A stretch of 64,000 nucleotides of DNA, from assembly GCA_964017065.1 (NCBI GenBank), contig OZ024789.1, positions 4,895,518 to 4,959,517 on the forward strand, given 5' to 3'. Below are positions 1 to 10,762 of the stretch, piece by piece (within the stretch, counting starts at the first letter, position 1; every line of letters starts with the position of its first letter). Made by a program: the position numbers and the translations under genes. This stretch comes from Haliclona indistincta (Eukaryota > Porifera > Demospongiae > Haplosclerida > Chalinidae). Below the pieces are notes generated by a model that was not told where the DNA came from, made no database searches, and was given only the letters and a program-made list of their open reading frames with translations.

Positions 1-224
1 CCTTATACACTCCTGCTGTGATAGAAAAATCATTTTAGTGAAAGCTTGTCGATTCGTCAATATTTCTATCTCTCCAAAATTACCCGCTATAATGGGGAAT
101 AATGGTATACACTCCTGGTTATAATCGAGGGCTTTTTGAGCTTTTTCAGATAGTTTGATGCAACCCAAACTTCAAGCTTGCTTTATCAGTACTACATCTG
201 TACTTATGTCAGGTGTATACATAC

Positions 225-1233
225 CTCATCAGGTCTTAGCTCTAGATCAGCTATTCTGTCCCTCTGCTCCTCTACTGGTGGCTTGTTCTGCATCAGTAGT
301 GGTACCACTGGACCATCACCATCACCATCAAGATCAGCATGAGCTTGAGCCTCCTCAACATCTGACAACAATTAAACACACTTATCCCTTTCTTTAATCC
401 ATCCTTCACTTGCTTACTTGCTCACTCACTCACTCACTCACTCACTCACTCACTCACTCACTCACTCACTCACTCACTCGTTCACTCACACTTAAACTTG
501 CAAATAATCATGAAATGTCAATGCATTCTAGATCAGACAGCAGTGCACAGCTGTAGGGTCTAGCTATAGAGCAGCACGAGATATGTTATCATGGATCCTT
601 TGGTCACTGGTAATGTATCTAACACTAACGCAAGCTCACAAACCATTTCTATGCACAAACATACTAACATAATTATTAGTTTATTTGCAATTTCAAAGCT
701 AGTTAGTCAAATCATGCAATGGTCAAGCACTAAGAGACTGCTCTCTGTGAGAAAAAGCTCACCATACATACAACTTGAAATATCTCACTTTGCCTCACTC
801 GTAATTACTGTGTGACACTATAGTCCTCCTCACCTCTCAAGATGGCTGCTGCTGCCTCTCTCTCTAGTTCACTATCCTCAGCTGTGCCCTGGTTCTTCTC
901 CACCCCACCACCACCCTCCTCTGTCCTCTTCCTCCAGACATTCCTTTTGATAAGTGGTACTATGAATTCTTTAGGTGGTGGCTTAGGAACAGCGCTACAA
1001 TGATACAATAATGAACTGATTTGATACTGGATAGCACACGAGTAGAAGTCTGTCAGGTTGAGCACATGACAACTGCATGGACTCACAAACCTGTGTAGTT
1101 CATTAGCCTCCACTGCAACAAGAAAGTCTCTTTCTTCATTTTTCTCATGTGCTTGAGAGGACGAGGCTATCGTCTTTTGCAGTTTAAAGGAGATTCCTGT
1201 GGAAGAGCTACTCGTGTGGTGGTTCTCCTCCAT
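225..1233 (-). CDS. GPKOW: GPKOW (G-patch and KOW splicing factor), 5' exons only, copy 1
   Basis: These are the first three coding exons of the spliceosomal G-patch/KOW protein (human GPKOW, yeast Spp2), which works with the DEAH helicase of the activated spliceosome in the nucleus. Exons on the minus strand: 1233-1087 (ATG at 1233, donor GTGAGT), 981-834, and 361-225 (donor GTATGT). Phases join correctly. Family features seen are an ISFKL start motif, an acidic stretch ending in DFLVAVEANELHR, then PPKEFIVPLIK, then DGDGDGPVVPLLMQNKPP. The G-patch and KOW exons would lie left of the window. The start at 1233 is preferred over an in-frame ATG at 1263 because only the downstream part resembles the family. 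The gene is head-to-head with NLR-1a, with about 110 bp between start codons. The order of motifs is what makes the identification; exon limits are inferred. Confidence 0.8.
421..490. repeat. (CACT)n microsatellite
   Basis: Uninterrupted tetranucleotide CACT/ACTC repeat in GPKOW intron 2, next to exon 3. The matching intron of copy 2 has an interrupted relative at 26740-26823 preceded by a (CCGT)n tract. Confidence 0.95.
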
Positions 1234-1344
1234 TTTGATTTTAACCCGCGTACATTTAGCCACGCCTTCGGGGCCACGCCTAGTTTGATTTTTCTCATCA
1301 TCTGTTGTCCTGTACTACTGTAAGCCCTTGAAACGTTCTCTATC
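1234..1344. promoter_or_regulatory. Compact bidirectional promoter between GPKOW and NLR-1a
   Basis: Only 111 bp separate the divergent start codons of GPKOW (1233, minus) and NLR-1a (1345, plus), so both 5' UTRs and core promoters must fit here or overlap coding sequence. No TATA box is visible. A GC-rich patch with two copies of GCCACGCC (around 1258-1282) is the main feature. The same arrangement recurs at 30684-30797 in unit 2 with one GCCACGCC retained and small insertions. Promoter function is inferred from geometry. Confidence 0.5.
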
Positions 1345-4300
1345 ATGAGCACTAGTAGCAGTAAAGTAGCGGCTACCGAATCAGCTGCCAGCGCTATCAA
1401 GCAAAGTGAGTAAAAGCTAGACTTCAACTCGCCTGCATGCATGATCACTGAATTTTATAGGTGCCCCGCCTCCCACACTGTTTAAGCTCAAGACAATGAA
1501 AGGAGCTGATGGTAAACCTTTGAAGATAGTTCAAAAGATTGCTGCTCATGACTACACAACATTCGGTATGTGTCTCCTAAAAGATGAGAATGGAGAAGAG
1601 GTTGATCTCATTGAGAAGGACCATATCAGCAAAGGTGCTGAGAGTGTCACGAAGGAGATTCTTAAGAAATGGCTGACAAGTGATGCACCTACTCGTACAT
1701 ATCAACACTTGATAGAGTGTCTCAGACAGTCTGAACTGGGTGCACTTGCTGAGCTCATTGAAAACACTACAGTTGCACAAGGTATGTTTGCTATAATTGA
1801 TGTGCATTCCATTCACTTTACAATACAGATTTTCCAACCGCCTCACAAGCAACAGAAAAATTAACTGCTACACAAGATCGCTCTTCTGTACAACTGCCAG
1901 TGTCAACTGTCCTTCAAGCAACTACAGCACAAAATTATGTGTGCTTACCACCCTCGGATTCTTTAACAGCATCTCAAAGAACTGAACAAGAAATTCAAGA
2001 TACTATTTCTTTCAACTCTTATGCATCTTATCTCAGAGGATTATACACATCTATGTCACAGAGCAACACCTCCCAACATTGGTCCCACCTCCCACGATGT
2101 GAATTTGTTCAGTTAGCAATGATTGGTAATGGAAGGGAATTACGACGTGGAGACAGAGAGGAAGAAATGGTCAGACTGGCACAGCAAGGAAGAATAGAAA
2201 CTATTCAAAAATACAAGGAACCAATAGATCTTAACAACCTCTTTGCAGTGAATTCAATGCAGCCACTAGTTGTGCTACCACCCCCTGCTCCACCAAGAGT
2301 AATTCTCATTGAAGGAGCTCCAGGAGGAGGAAAGAGCACACTCGCTCTTTACATTTGTCATAGATGGGCTCGAGGTGATGTTAATTTTTCTTTGGGCAGA
2401 TTTGATCTTGTAGTTCTTGTTTACTTACGTGATCAGGTAGTTCAGAATGCTACTACCTTGGCTGATATTCTACCAGCCCGCCGCAATTTTGAACTGTCTC
2501 AAATTGTTGCTTCTCAAATACAAGATAGTGATGGACAGAATATTCTTTTCGTTTTTGATGGATGGGACGAATTTCCATCTCATCTACAGACTAATTCACT
2601 TGTATCAACAATAATTCGAGAACCACGCAAGCTCTATCTTCATCAAAGTACTGTTCTTATCACCTCTCGACCAGTGTCCTCAGGAAACCTGCTCCACATA
2701 GCTGATCGACGAGTGGAGATCCTGGGATTCACTCAACACCAGATTCGTGAGTACATTGAGAAAGCTTTGGATGGCAACAGCACTCGAATTCAGAAACTTA
2801 TCCAGCATCTTGAAGAGCACCCAGTTATAGAAGGTTACTGCTATGTACCTCTACATGTAGCAATACTGGTGCACATATTCCTGACAATGAAGGGAGCCCT
2901 ACCTACCACCCTCCATGAGCTTTTCTGTAATCTTGTACTCTGCAGCATAGCACGAGAACTAGAAACACATGAATCTGAAAATAGTACACCTGTCTCTTGC
3001 TCACTAGATGACCTTCCTGATGAACTCAAATCTAAACTGAATAATCTTAGTTTACTTGCATATGAGGGAGTGATGCTGGACAATGTAGTGTTTTATGAAA
3101 AGGATTTGAAACTAGTTGGCCTTCCAGCTGATTTACCATCTTTGGGCCTCCTCCAGGCTGTTGAGGGACTCACAATTCTCAGCAAAGCTCTCTCATACAA
3201 CTTTCTTCACCTATCAGTTCAAGAGCTCCTTGCTGCTTATCATATATCACACATAGATTCTAGCAAACAATTGGAAGTATTTGAACACATGTTTGGTAGT
3301 TCTCGGCTCCAAGCTGTGCTACATTATTACAGTGGCTTCACTAAACTTGCTAACCCAACAGTACGAGACTTTATATCTGAATACGCTCAACGACAGACTC
3401 ATCTTAAAGATCTTCTTCCTTTGTTGCACTGCTTTTATGAAGCACAAGAGCCATCTCTATGCAAGATAGTTGCCTTTCAATTTTGTCAAAGTATTAATAT
3501 CTCTGTTCACTTAAGTCCAATAGATTTCTTGGTTATTGGCTATGCGGTTGCTTCCTTGTCTTCTGATGTACAGATACATGTTCGGATGCAGGGTGAACTT
3601 GATCAACACAAGCTTAAGTTATTTCTAGTTGAACTCTCAAAGTTTACTATTAAAGAACCCACTAATGAAGCTTTACGAAGGACACTTCGATTGGATCTTT
3701 GTGAACAGTCTCTTTCTTATGAAAAGTTATCACTACTATCGTCTCACCTCAGTCAGTCGCCAATTATTACATGCCTTAGGATAAAACTTTGCCGATTTCG
3801 TGGCCTCATGCTGTTATGGGATGCTCTACAGACCAACTGTTCCCTCACTGAACTGCACATTACGCATGGGGTACAATTGGAGTGCATAGATTATAGTCGT
3901 GGTTGTGATTCAGCTCTCAAAAATATGCTCCAAGTTAACGAATCACTTTCTCACCTTGACTTTAGTAAGACTACCGGTTTTAGTAATGAAACTCGCTTCA
4001 TTTTTCTAGGTCTTCAGCACAATACCACACTAGTTCACCTAGATCTCAGTACCACAGGGCTTGTAGCTACAGAAGAGACTGCTCAGGCACTCACTACGAT
4101 GCTTCAAGTCAACAAGACACTTAAACATCTGGATCTATCATACAATCACCAATTTTCTGATTCAGGAGCTTGCAGTGTTTCTCAAGGCCTTCGACATAAT
4201 ACCACACTACTCGATTTAAACCTTAGTTTCTCAGGAATAACTGATGAAGGAGTAGAGTATATTGCAGAGGCCCTTGATTACAATTCTTCATTACAAAAAC

Positions 4301-4380
4301 TCAATGTCTCTCATAATGACATTAATTCCCACGCAGTCTTAGTTGCATTATTAAACCATACTAGTCGAGTAGTGTCTTGA
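1345..4380 (+). CDS. NLR-1a: DEATH-NACHT-LRR innate immune receptor
   Basis: Intracellular NOD-like receptor of 977 predicted residues. Exons: 1345-1405 (start exon, phase 1), 1461-1781 (DEATH domain) and 1829-4380 (NACHT-LRR); the introns are 55 and 47 bp. The DEATH-fold domain covers about residues 28-120 and ends with the hallmark TYQHLIECLRQSELGALAEL. A linker with DREEEMVRLAQQGRIETI leads into the NACHT ATPase: Walker A GAPGGGKST near residue 290, Walker B LFVFDGWDEFP near residue 366, sensor-region TSRP, and a C-terminal NACHT helix SYNFLHLSVQELLAAYHIS. About ten ribonuclease-inhibitor-type LRRs follow (HLDLSYN, TLLDLNLS), from about residue 700 to the end. In this family the LRRs sense ligand or autoinhibit, NACHT oligomerises with ATP and DEATH recruits partners. 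All key ATPase motifs are intact. If intron 2 were retained, a stop at 1862 would give a DEATH-only protein. Confidence 0.88.
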
Positions 4381-4639
4381 TCATGCACTGTCAAAAAATC
4401 AATATCAAAAATTCATTTGTGATATTAAAATAATTTTATTCTGATCTCGATTTTATTGAGTACTAGTGATTGGGTACTTTTACACTTTTGAACATGTAGT
4501 GCAGTTATAGAATTTAGTTGGTAAGCTACATGTAGTGTGTACGTATTGACTTAGGGCCTGGTGCGCCCACATTCTAACCACGCCTCTGGCGTGGGAATTA
4601 ACTGCGGTGCAGAAGCCACGGCGCTGTTTATCTGTCACT
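4381..4639. other. NLR-1a 3' flank and NLR-2a promoter region
   Basis: Non-coding spacer. A T/A-rich stretch follows the NLR-1a stop. Near 4571-4593 the sequence CCACGCCTCTGGCGTGGG forms a short GC-rich hairpin upstream of the NLR-2a start exon; part of it survives at 41847-41860 in unit 2. Confidence 0.5.
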
Positions 4640-5137
4640 ATGGCTCAAGTAGCGAGTTCTGACACGAATGATCCCAGGCAAAAGAGTAAGTAGAAAAGAG
4701 ATATTCGCACACTAAAGTGATCGTTGACTTTGTGTAGCTCCTACTCTGCTGAAGCTGAAGACAATGAAAGGACCTGATGATGAACCCCTAAGAATAGTTC
4801 AAAAGATTGCTGCATGCTCATGACTACACAACATTCGGTATGTGTCTCCTACAAGATGAGAATGGAGAAGAGGTTGCTCTCATTGAGAAGGACCATATCA
4901 GCAAAGGCGCTGAGAATATCACACAGGCTATTCTCCAGAAGTGGCTGACAAGTGATTTTTTTTCTATAATATTTTTTGCAAAAGCAAAGGAACCACAAAA
5001 TAGCAAAGCTAATACAAATGTGATCCAAAAAAGAAAAAACAGAACACAAAAACAGAGATAATTATTATTGCCGAGCGCCTTAGCGCGAGGCATTTGATCG
5101 CGTAGTACAGTTTCGAAATTGTATGTTTGTATGTATA

Positions 5138-5527
5138 CAAGAAAATAAAAAAGATTTCTATCGAAATCAAAAGGATGTAGGGTTGTGAAATCTACCACTG
5201 GTCCGCAATGTAAACTAACAAGGAACAAGCATGGAATGGTAACACGATTGACTTGCTAACAGACCATAGATCCCTACATCAGTGGCTGCTGTGGTTGGTT
5301 ATAGCTAGTTCAGCTAGTTGCTATTGACTGACACCTGACGCGCATTCAGCTTGTGACAAAATATTGATCTTATGTACAGCCACTGATGTAGGGATCTATG
5401 GTCTGTTAGCAAGTCAATCGTGTTACCATTCCATGCTTGTTCCTTGTTAGTTTACATTGCGGACCAGTGGTAGATTTCACAACCCTACATCCTTTTGATT
5501 TCGATAGAAATCTTTTTTATTTTCTTG
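5138..5527. repeat. Large foldback (inverted repeat) with about 150-bp arms
   Basis: Left arm about 5138-5290 is the near-perfect reverse complement of about 5376-5527; the loop is about 85 bp. The arm outer end reads CAAGAAAATAAAAAAGATTT, and ATCCCTACATC occurs at the inner edge. A second copy lies at 39783-40181. Confidence 0.9.
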
Positions 5528-6473
5528 TTTGTGTCCTTTTTTCTTTTTCAGCGAAGTGCAGTTCAATATCATGCACATACTGAGCTGTCTTTGTTTCCAC
5601 CATTGGTTTAGTTTTCCTGTTGTAGGTAGCTCTTCTTTATTATTAAGAATTTTAAACTTGTAGCTAATAATAATTGTTATGCTGTACATAATTATCAGCT
5701 CGCCTACACATGCATGCAGTGGATACGAGCCCCGCCCACAATTGTTTGTAGACATGTACGGCGGTTGTAAATATCTGGCAAGCGCAGAATGGTGATCCTA
5801 TACGAGCTTACCGTTCTTCGAAGACTCCAGACAAATACATGTACATGTATATGTTCTCCGTGATCCATAAGGCGCGGCGATACTCAAGCTAGTGCTTGGT
5901 CACGTGCGCTAACCACTGCTTGGTCACGTGCGTATTGCGCAATCACATCAATGGCGTCTAACACTTAGCTGACAATGGATCACGATCGAGAAATCGCGGA
6001 ATTTATATCGACGTTTCGCTAAAAACTAAGTTCAAAAGGCACCTGCCAGGAGAATTTCATGACTGTTCATGGGTGTTTTGGTCTCGGCATTGCTCGCGTA
6101 AAGGCGCTAGGCGCGCTGAAGAAAGAAAGAAAGAAGAAGAAAACGAAGATGACGAAACACGATTTTCACCGTTTCCAGGTTCGTCACTTTAGTAACAACT
6201 TCGAGCAATCTCCTTGCTACTGTAAGATGGGGCAGCGCCAGAGAGCAGATTTAAGTGTCTTTTGACGTATACAATTCATGACCAGGCGAAATATCAGCGT
6301 TTGAACGCTAATACATTGTATGTAGCCGCCATCTTGTTTTCTCGTTCAACCCTACATAGGGAGGCACTACCGTGCCTCCCTAATATATATGTCACGTTTT
6401 GAAACCCGCGGGGTCTCGGGGTCTACTTGACGTTCTTTCATAAACACTACGTTCTTTAATAACCATCCATTAA

Positions 6474-6608
6474 AATGGACGACAGCGATTTGCCCAGAGA
6501 CAGCGATTCGTCAGACTCACTCGTCAGCACTACCGCCGATGCTTTAGCAAGATCCAGGGCTTTGGCACGGGAGAGAAAGCGCAGGTGTAGAAGAGTTAAT
6601 TATAGGTA
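6474..6608 (+). other. Small ORF, 44 codons, Asp/Ser-rich then Arg-rich
   Basis: An ATG-initiated ORF encodes an acidic Asp/Ser start and a basic end (ALARERKRRCRRVNYR). It lies inside the composite insert between the foldback family sequence and a LINE fragment. It could be the N-terminus of a transposon protein or chance. No family is recognised. Confidence 0.25.
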
Positions 6609-6644
6609 ATATGCCTATTGGTCTCATCACTGCGCGAGGCAAAT

Positions 6645-6827
6645 TCATGCTGTAAGTATACCTAGTCTTAACTTAATTAACAGTGATTTAAAAGAAGAAA
6701 AGGATAAAGAAGAAGTAATTTCAGAAGGAAGGGAGTTCCAGTCAGAAATTGTGTTAGGAATAAAAGAATAATTAGAGTGGGTGAAAGGTTGATGTAATAA
6801 ACGGGCATGGAAAAAACGAGTATGCAC
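6645..6827 (-). mobile_element. 3' fragment of a non-LTR (LINE) retrotransposon ORF2
   Basis: The minus-strand reading gives about 60 residues containing NYSFIPNTISDWNSLPSEIT followed by SSLSFSSFKSLLIKL. The pattern (F-P-x-T-I-x-D-W-N-S-L-P, then S-x-x-x-F-K-x-x-L) is the typical extreme C-terminus of CR1/Jockey-like reverse-transcriptase polyproteins. The rest of the element is absent, so it is a 5'-truncated relic inserted at the DEATH-exon break. Confidence 0.7.
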
Positions 6828-7079
6828 CTACTCGTACATATTAACACTTGATAGAGTGTCTCAGACAGTCTGAACTGGGTGCAAGCATAGCTGTCTGTAT
6901 CAATTTACCACTCGCAGGTTCAAAACATTGATGCATTTCATGGTTAATCTTAATGATTTCAGAAATATTGTTCAGTAGTTATGTTAGCACAGTGCATGCC
7001 TGATTTCCTTCTAAATAGTCGAATTTGTAATCACATGACAAACGTGTATGTGCACACAAGCAATGAATAGCAAGTTACC

Positions 7080-7345
7080 ACTGTTACAGTGGTTTTATTA
7101 CTCCTTGCAACAGCTACAAAGCGTAAAGCGTGATCCATGCCTTATTTGGAAAGTTTATTACATTAGCTCTACAGTTGACTGTTTTAGATTGCAGTAAGAA
7201 TGTAATAATTATGTCTATGTTTATTATAGACAATACAGTGCTTTTACTACTTCCTGCAATCTAAAAGCGTCACTGTAGAGCTAATGTAATAAACCTTCCA
7301 ATAAGGCACGGATCATGCTTTACGCTTTTGTAGCTGTTGTAAAAC
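7080..7345. repeat. MITE-like foldback upstream of the NLR-2a NACHT exon
   Basis: About 120-bp imperfect inverted repeat. CTACAAAGCGTAAAGCGTGATCC near 7109 pairs with the reverse complement near 7310-7335, and CATTAGCTCTACAG near 7162 pairs with 7275. The same structure lies at about 42655-42935 in unit 2, so it predates the duplication. The rest of 6890-7576 shows no coding signal. Confidence 0.8.
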
Positions 7346-10293
7346 CGCTGTAGCTAAAGAAAGCCACAAAACGCCTCAATGAGTAGCTCGACCTCGTGCG
7401 CACTTAGCTGGCAAGTTGCAACAATATACGTACATAAACGGTTGTGCACACCACAGCTGACGCTTCACGGTTTACGACTTGCCATTGCAAGAAGTAATGA
7501 ACCACTGTATTACTGAGTTACTACTGTTATTACTGATAATACCCTTTAATATGCAAATTTGGTTATTGTCATGCAGGTTCCTCTACCCCACATGGTAGTC
7601 AAAGCTATCTACCACCTGCAAGTCCTTTAACAGCTTGTACTGACAAAGACACACCAGATAGTGGCTTTCTCACAAGCTATGCATTCTACCTCAAGGAACT
7701 ATACACAGTGATGTCCCACAGCCATTACACCTCCCAACATTGGACCCACCTCCCACGTTGTGAATTTGTTCAGTTTTCAATGATTGATATTGGAGGACTA
7801 CGACGTGGAAACAGAGAGGAGGAAATGGTCAGATTGATCCAGCAAGGGAGAATAGAAAAAATCTTGTCTCAAAAGACTCCGATCGATCTTGATAGCTTAT
7901 TTCAAATGCCAACTAACCAAAGAGTAACACTCATTGAAGGAGCTCCAGGAGGAGGAAAAGTACGCTTTTACTTCACATCTGCCAGAAATGGGCAAAAAAT
8001 CTTTCACCTTGGGACAGGTATGACCCTGTGGTTCTTGTCTATTTACGTGATGAAGCAATTCAGAATGCTACTACCTTGGCTGAAATCCTACCAATTGATA
8101 ACATACAAGTATCTCAAACAGTTGCCACTCAGATGGAAGCCAGTCATGGACGCAATGTTCTTTTCATTTTTGATGGATGGGATGAATTTCCATTACATCT
8201 ACAAGAAAACTCAATTGTGGCAACAATAATTAAAGAACCGCATAAAACTGCTCTTTATCGAAGTACTGTTCTTATTGCTTCTCGACCAATGCATTCAGGA
8301 AACCTGTTCCACATAGCTGAACGACAAATAGAAATCTTAGGGTTCACTCAACATCAGATTCATGAGTATATCGAGAAAACATTAAGTAGTAAAAGCACTC
8401 AAATTCAGAAGCTTGTTCAGCATCTTGAAGAGCACCCAGTTATAGAAGGTTACTGCTATGTACCTCTACATGTAGCAATACTGGTGCACATATTCCTGAC
8501 AATGAAAGGAGCTCTACCTACCACAGTTCATAAGCTTTTCTGCGATCTTGTGCTCTGCTGCATAGTACGAGAATTAGAAACTCGTGAATTTAGGAAAATT
8601 ACTAGTACATCTGCAATGAGTACACTAGATGACCTTCCTAAATACCTTAAGTCTAAGTTGAGCAATCTTTGTGTACTAGCGTTAAAGGGAATTTTAAGAG
8701 ACAAAGTAGTGTTCTACCAAGAGGACTTGAGAAAATTCAAACTACCAGCAATCGTAACAACCATGGGGCTCCTCCAGGCTGTTGAGGGACTCACACTTGT
8801 CAACAAATCTCTCTCATACAACTTTCTTCATCTCTCAATTCAAGAGCTTCTTGCTGCATATCGTATCTCACAAATGAAATCGAGAAAACAGGTGAAAAAA
8901 TTTAAACGTATGGTTGGCAGTCCTCATTTTCACGCTGTCTTATGTTACTACAGTGGTTTCACTAAACTTGCCAATCCAGCAATACAAAAATTTATTTTCA
9001 CTCATTTTCAAGACAAGTCATGTATTGCAGACCTTCTGCCTTTATTGCACTGCTTCTATGAAGCACAAGAGCCATCTTTGTGTAAAATTGTTGGTCCTCA
9101 GTTTTCCCGAAGAATTGAAATAAATAGTTTTGAATTAGTTAGTTCAGTAGACTTTTTGGCCATTGGCTATTGCGTTGCTTCTCTTCTTACTTTGAGCACC
9201 AATTTTTCTCATCTGTGTCTTGATATTGAAATAGTGGACGAGCAAAAGTTAAAGTTGTTGTTACTTGAACTATCGAATTGTCCAATTGGATTAACTGGTA
9301 CCAAGTCAAACAAGCTGCAATTATATTTCCGTATGCAAACTCTTAATGAAAATGGAATAATGTCGTTGGCATCTCATCTTAGGCAGTCACCAATCACTTG
9401 CACTTTATCAATCCAAAATTGTAGCTTTGAATGTGATACTGGACTGTTATATATATGGGAAGCATTACAGACCAACTCCTCTCTTACTGAACTTTATATT
9501 ACATGTGGAGGAGTAAAATGCAATGTGAATGATGGCCTGGCTCTCAAAGAAATGCTGGAAAGGAACAATTCACTCTCTTACCTCAACCTGTCAAAAATGA
9601 ACAGTGTTAACTTGGCAGCTACTTTCATTTTTCAAGGTCTTCAGCACAATACCACACTAGTGCATTTTTTTCTCAGTAATATTGGACTAGAAGCTACAGA
9701 GGAGACTGCATGCTCAGGCACTCACTACAATGCTTCAAGTCAACAAAACACTTAAACTTCTTGATCTGTCAAGCAATGCATCTTTTTTCAACTCAGGAGC
9801 ACACAGCATCTTTCAAGGTCTTCAGCAAAATTCTACACTAGTTAACTTAAATTTAAGTGATACAGGGCTTTTAGCTACAGAGAATACTGCTCAGACACTC
9901 ACTATGATGCTTGGAAAAAATAAGAAAATTGAACTCCTTGATTTGTCAAATAATACAGCTTTCTCAGATTTTGGAGTTAAACAAGTCTCTCAAGGTCTTC
10001 AGCACAATACCACACTAGTCTACTTGAATCTTAGCAACACAGGAATAACTGATAAAGGAGCAGATTACATCGCTCGGGCTCTTGATTCCAATCAATTTTT
10101 ACGAACTCCTTACATTCCTCGTAATAGTATTACAGGACACGGGCTATGTTCTATAACACCATCGCTGCAAAATAACACTACTTTGAGAAAAATCAATATC
10201 GATGGAAATCCTATCACAGCAAGTGAAGTCGAAATTGTTCAAAAGAACAATCAAAAGGTTGATATTGAATTTCATAACTTCTTAATTAATTAA

Positions 10294-10762
10294 AACTATT
10301 TTTTGAGCTGTAAAATGATAGCAGCAATGATTTTAAATTAGCTTTGACATCATTCACTTGCATGAATTATATTTCAGACAATACTGCGTTCAGATTTCTC
10401 AAGAATTTCCAGCATATTTTTGAGGTCTTCAATATACAACCGCACCAGCAGCCTTATAATGGTAGCTACCCACATGGTCTAGAGGAGCTCATGCAGCATT
10501 ATACATTGCAGAACCTCTCGATTACAAATCTTCACCACAATTTTTTATAGCTAGCTAGTTATAATAAACCAAAGAATCTTGATCAATATCATTAATTTCA
10601 TTTTTTCCATGGTTCATGGTCTCAATTTAATACAATTTATGCTGATTTGGATGAAAAATATAAAGATGCTTAGCATAATCATAGTTTAATGAATATAGTT
10701 GATCTCCATAGTAACGAGTAAATGAACAGACTACCACACACAGAGCAAGGGTGTGACCAACA
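10294..10762. other. NLR-2a / NLR-3a intergenic region with a conserved possible 3' exon
   Basis: After an acceptor-like TTTCAG at about 10371-10376, an ORF runs to 10550 (DNTAFRFLKNFQH, later QPHQQPYNGSYPHG). The matching unit 2 stretch (to 46173) is still open despite small indels that cancel out. It may be an extra 3' exon or UTR relic of NLR-2. No domain is recognised. The last 200 bp before 10763 are the probable NLR-3a promoter, without a clear TATA box. Confidence 0.3.

Larger units (their letters stand above)
4957..6826. mobile_element. Composite non-autonomous insert in the NLR-2a DEATH exon
   Basis: The DEATH exon reads up to AAGTGAT at about 4957 and continues with GCACCTACTCG at about 6829, so everything between is inserted. 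It contains a large foldback (5138-5527), a conserved body at about 5530-6370 shared with 39780-41330 (including a TAAGTTCAAAAGGCAC motif, an A/G-rich stretch near 6113-6150 and a TAGCCGCCATCTTGT end), then a small ORF and a LINE 3' fragment. No transposase is present. Confidence 0.75.
4640..10293 (+). pseudogene. NLR-2a pseudogene (DEATH exon split by a mobile insert, NACHT-LRR frameshifted)
   Basis: Remains of an NLR very close to NLR-2b. The start exon 4640-4685 has a good GTAAGT donor. The DEATH exon begins at 4738 but carries a 4-bp ATGC insertion near 4813 that makes a stop, and is then cut by an approx. 1.87 kb insert (about 4957-6826); its last part resumes at about 6827-6890. The NACHT-LRR exon runs 7577-10293. 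It has a one-base loss in the A run at 7956-7959, exactly inside the Walker A codons (GGGK), and a second ATGC insertion near 9709-9714 inside an LRR. The open pieces are 7577-8000, 8028-9708 and 9730-10293. Walker B (LFIFDGWDEFP) and the LRRs are otherwise readable. With two frameshifts and a split DEATH exon a full receptor cannot be made. Confidence 0.88.
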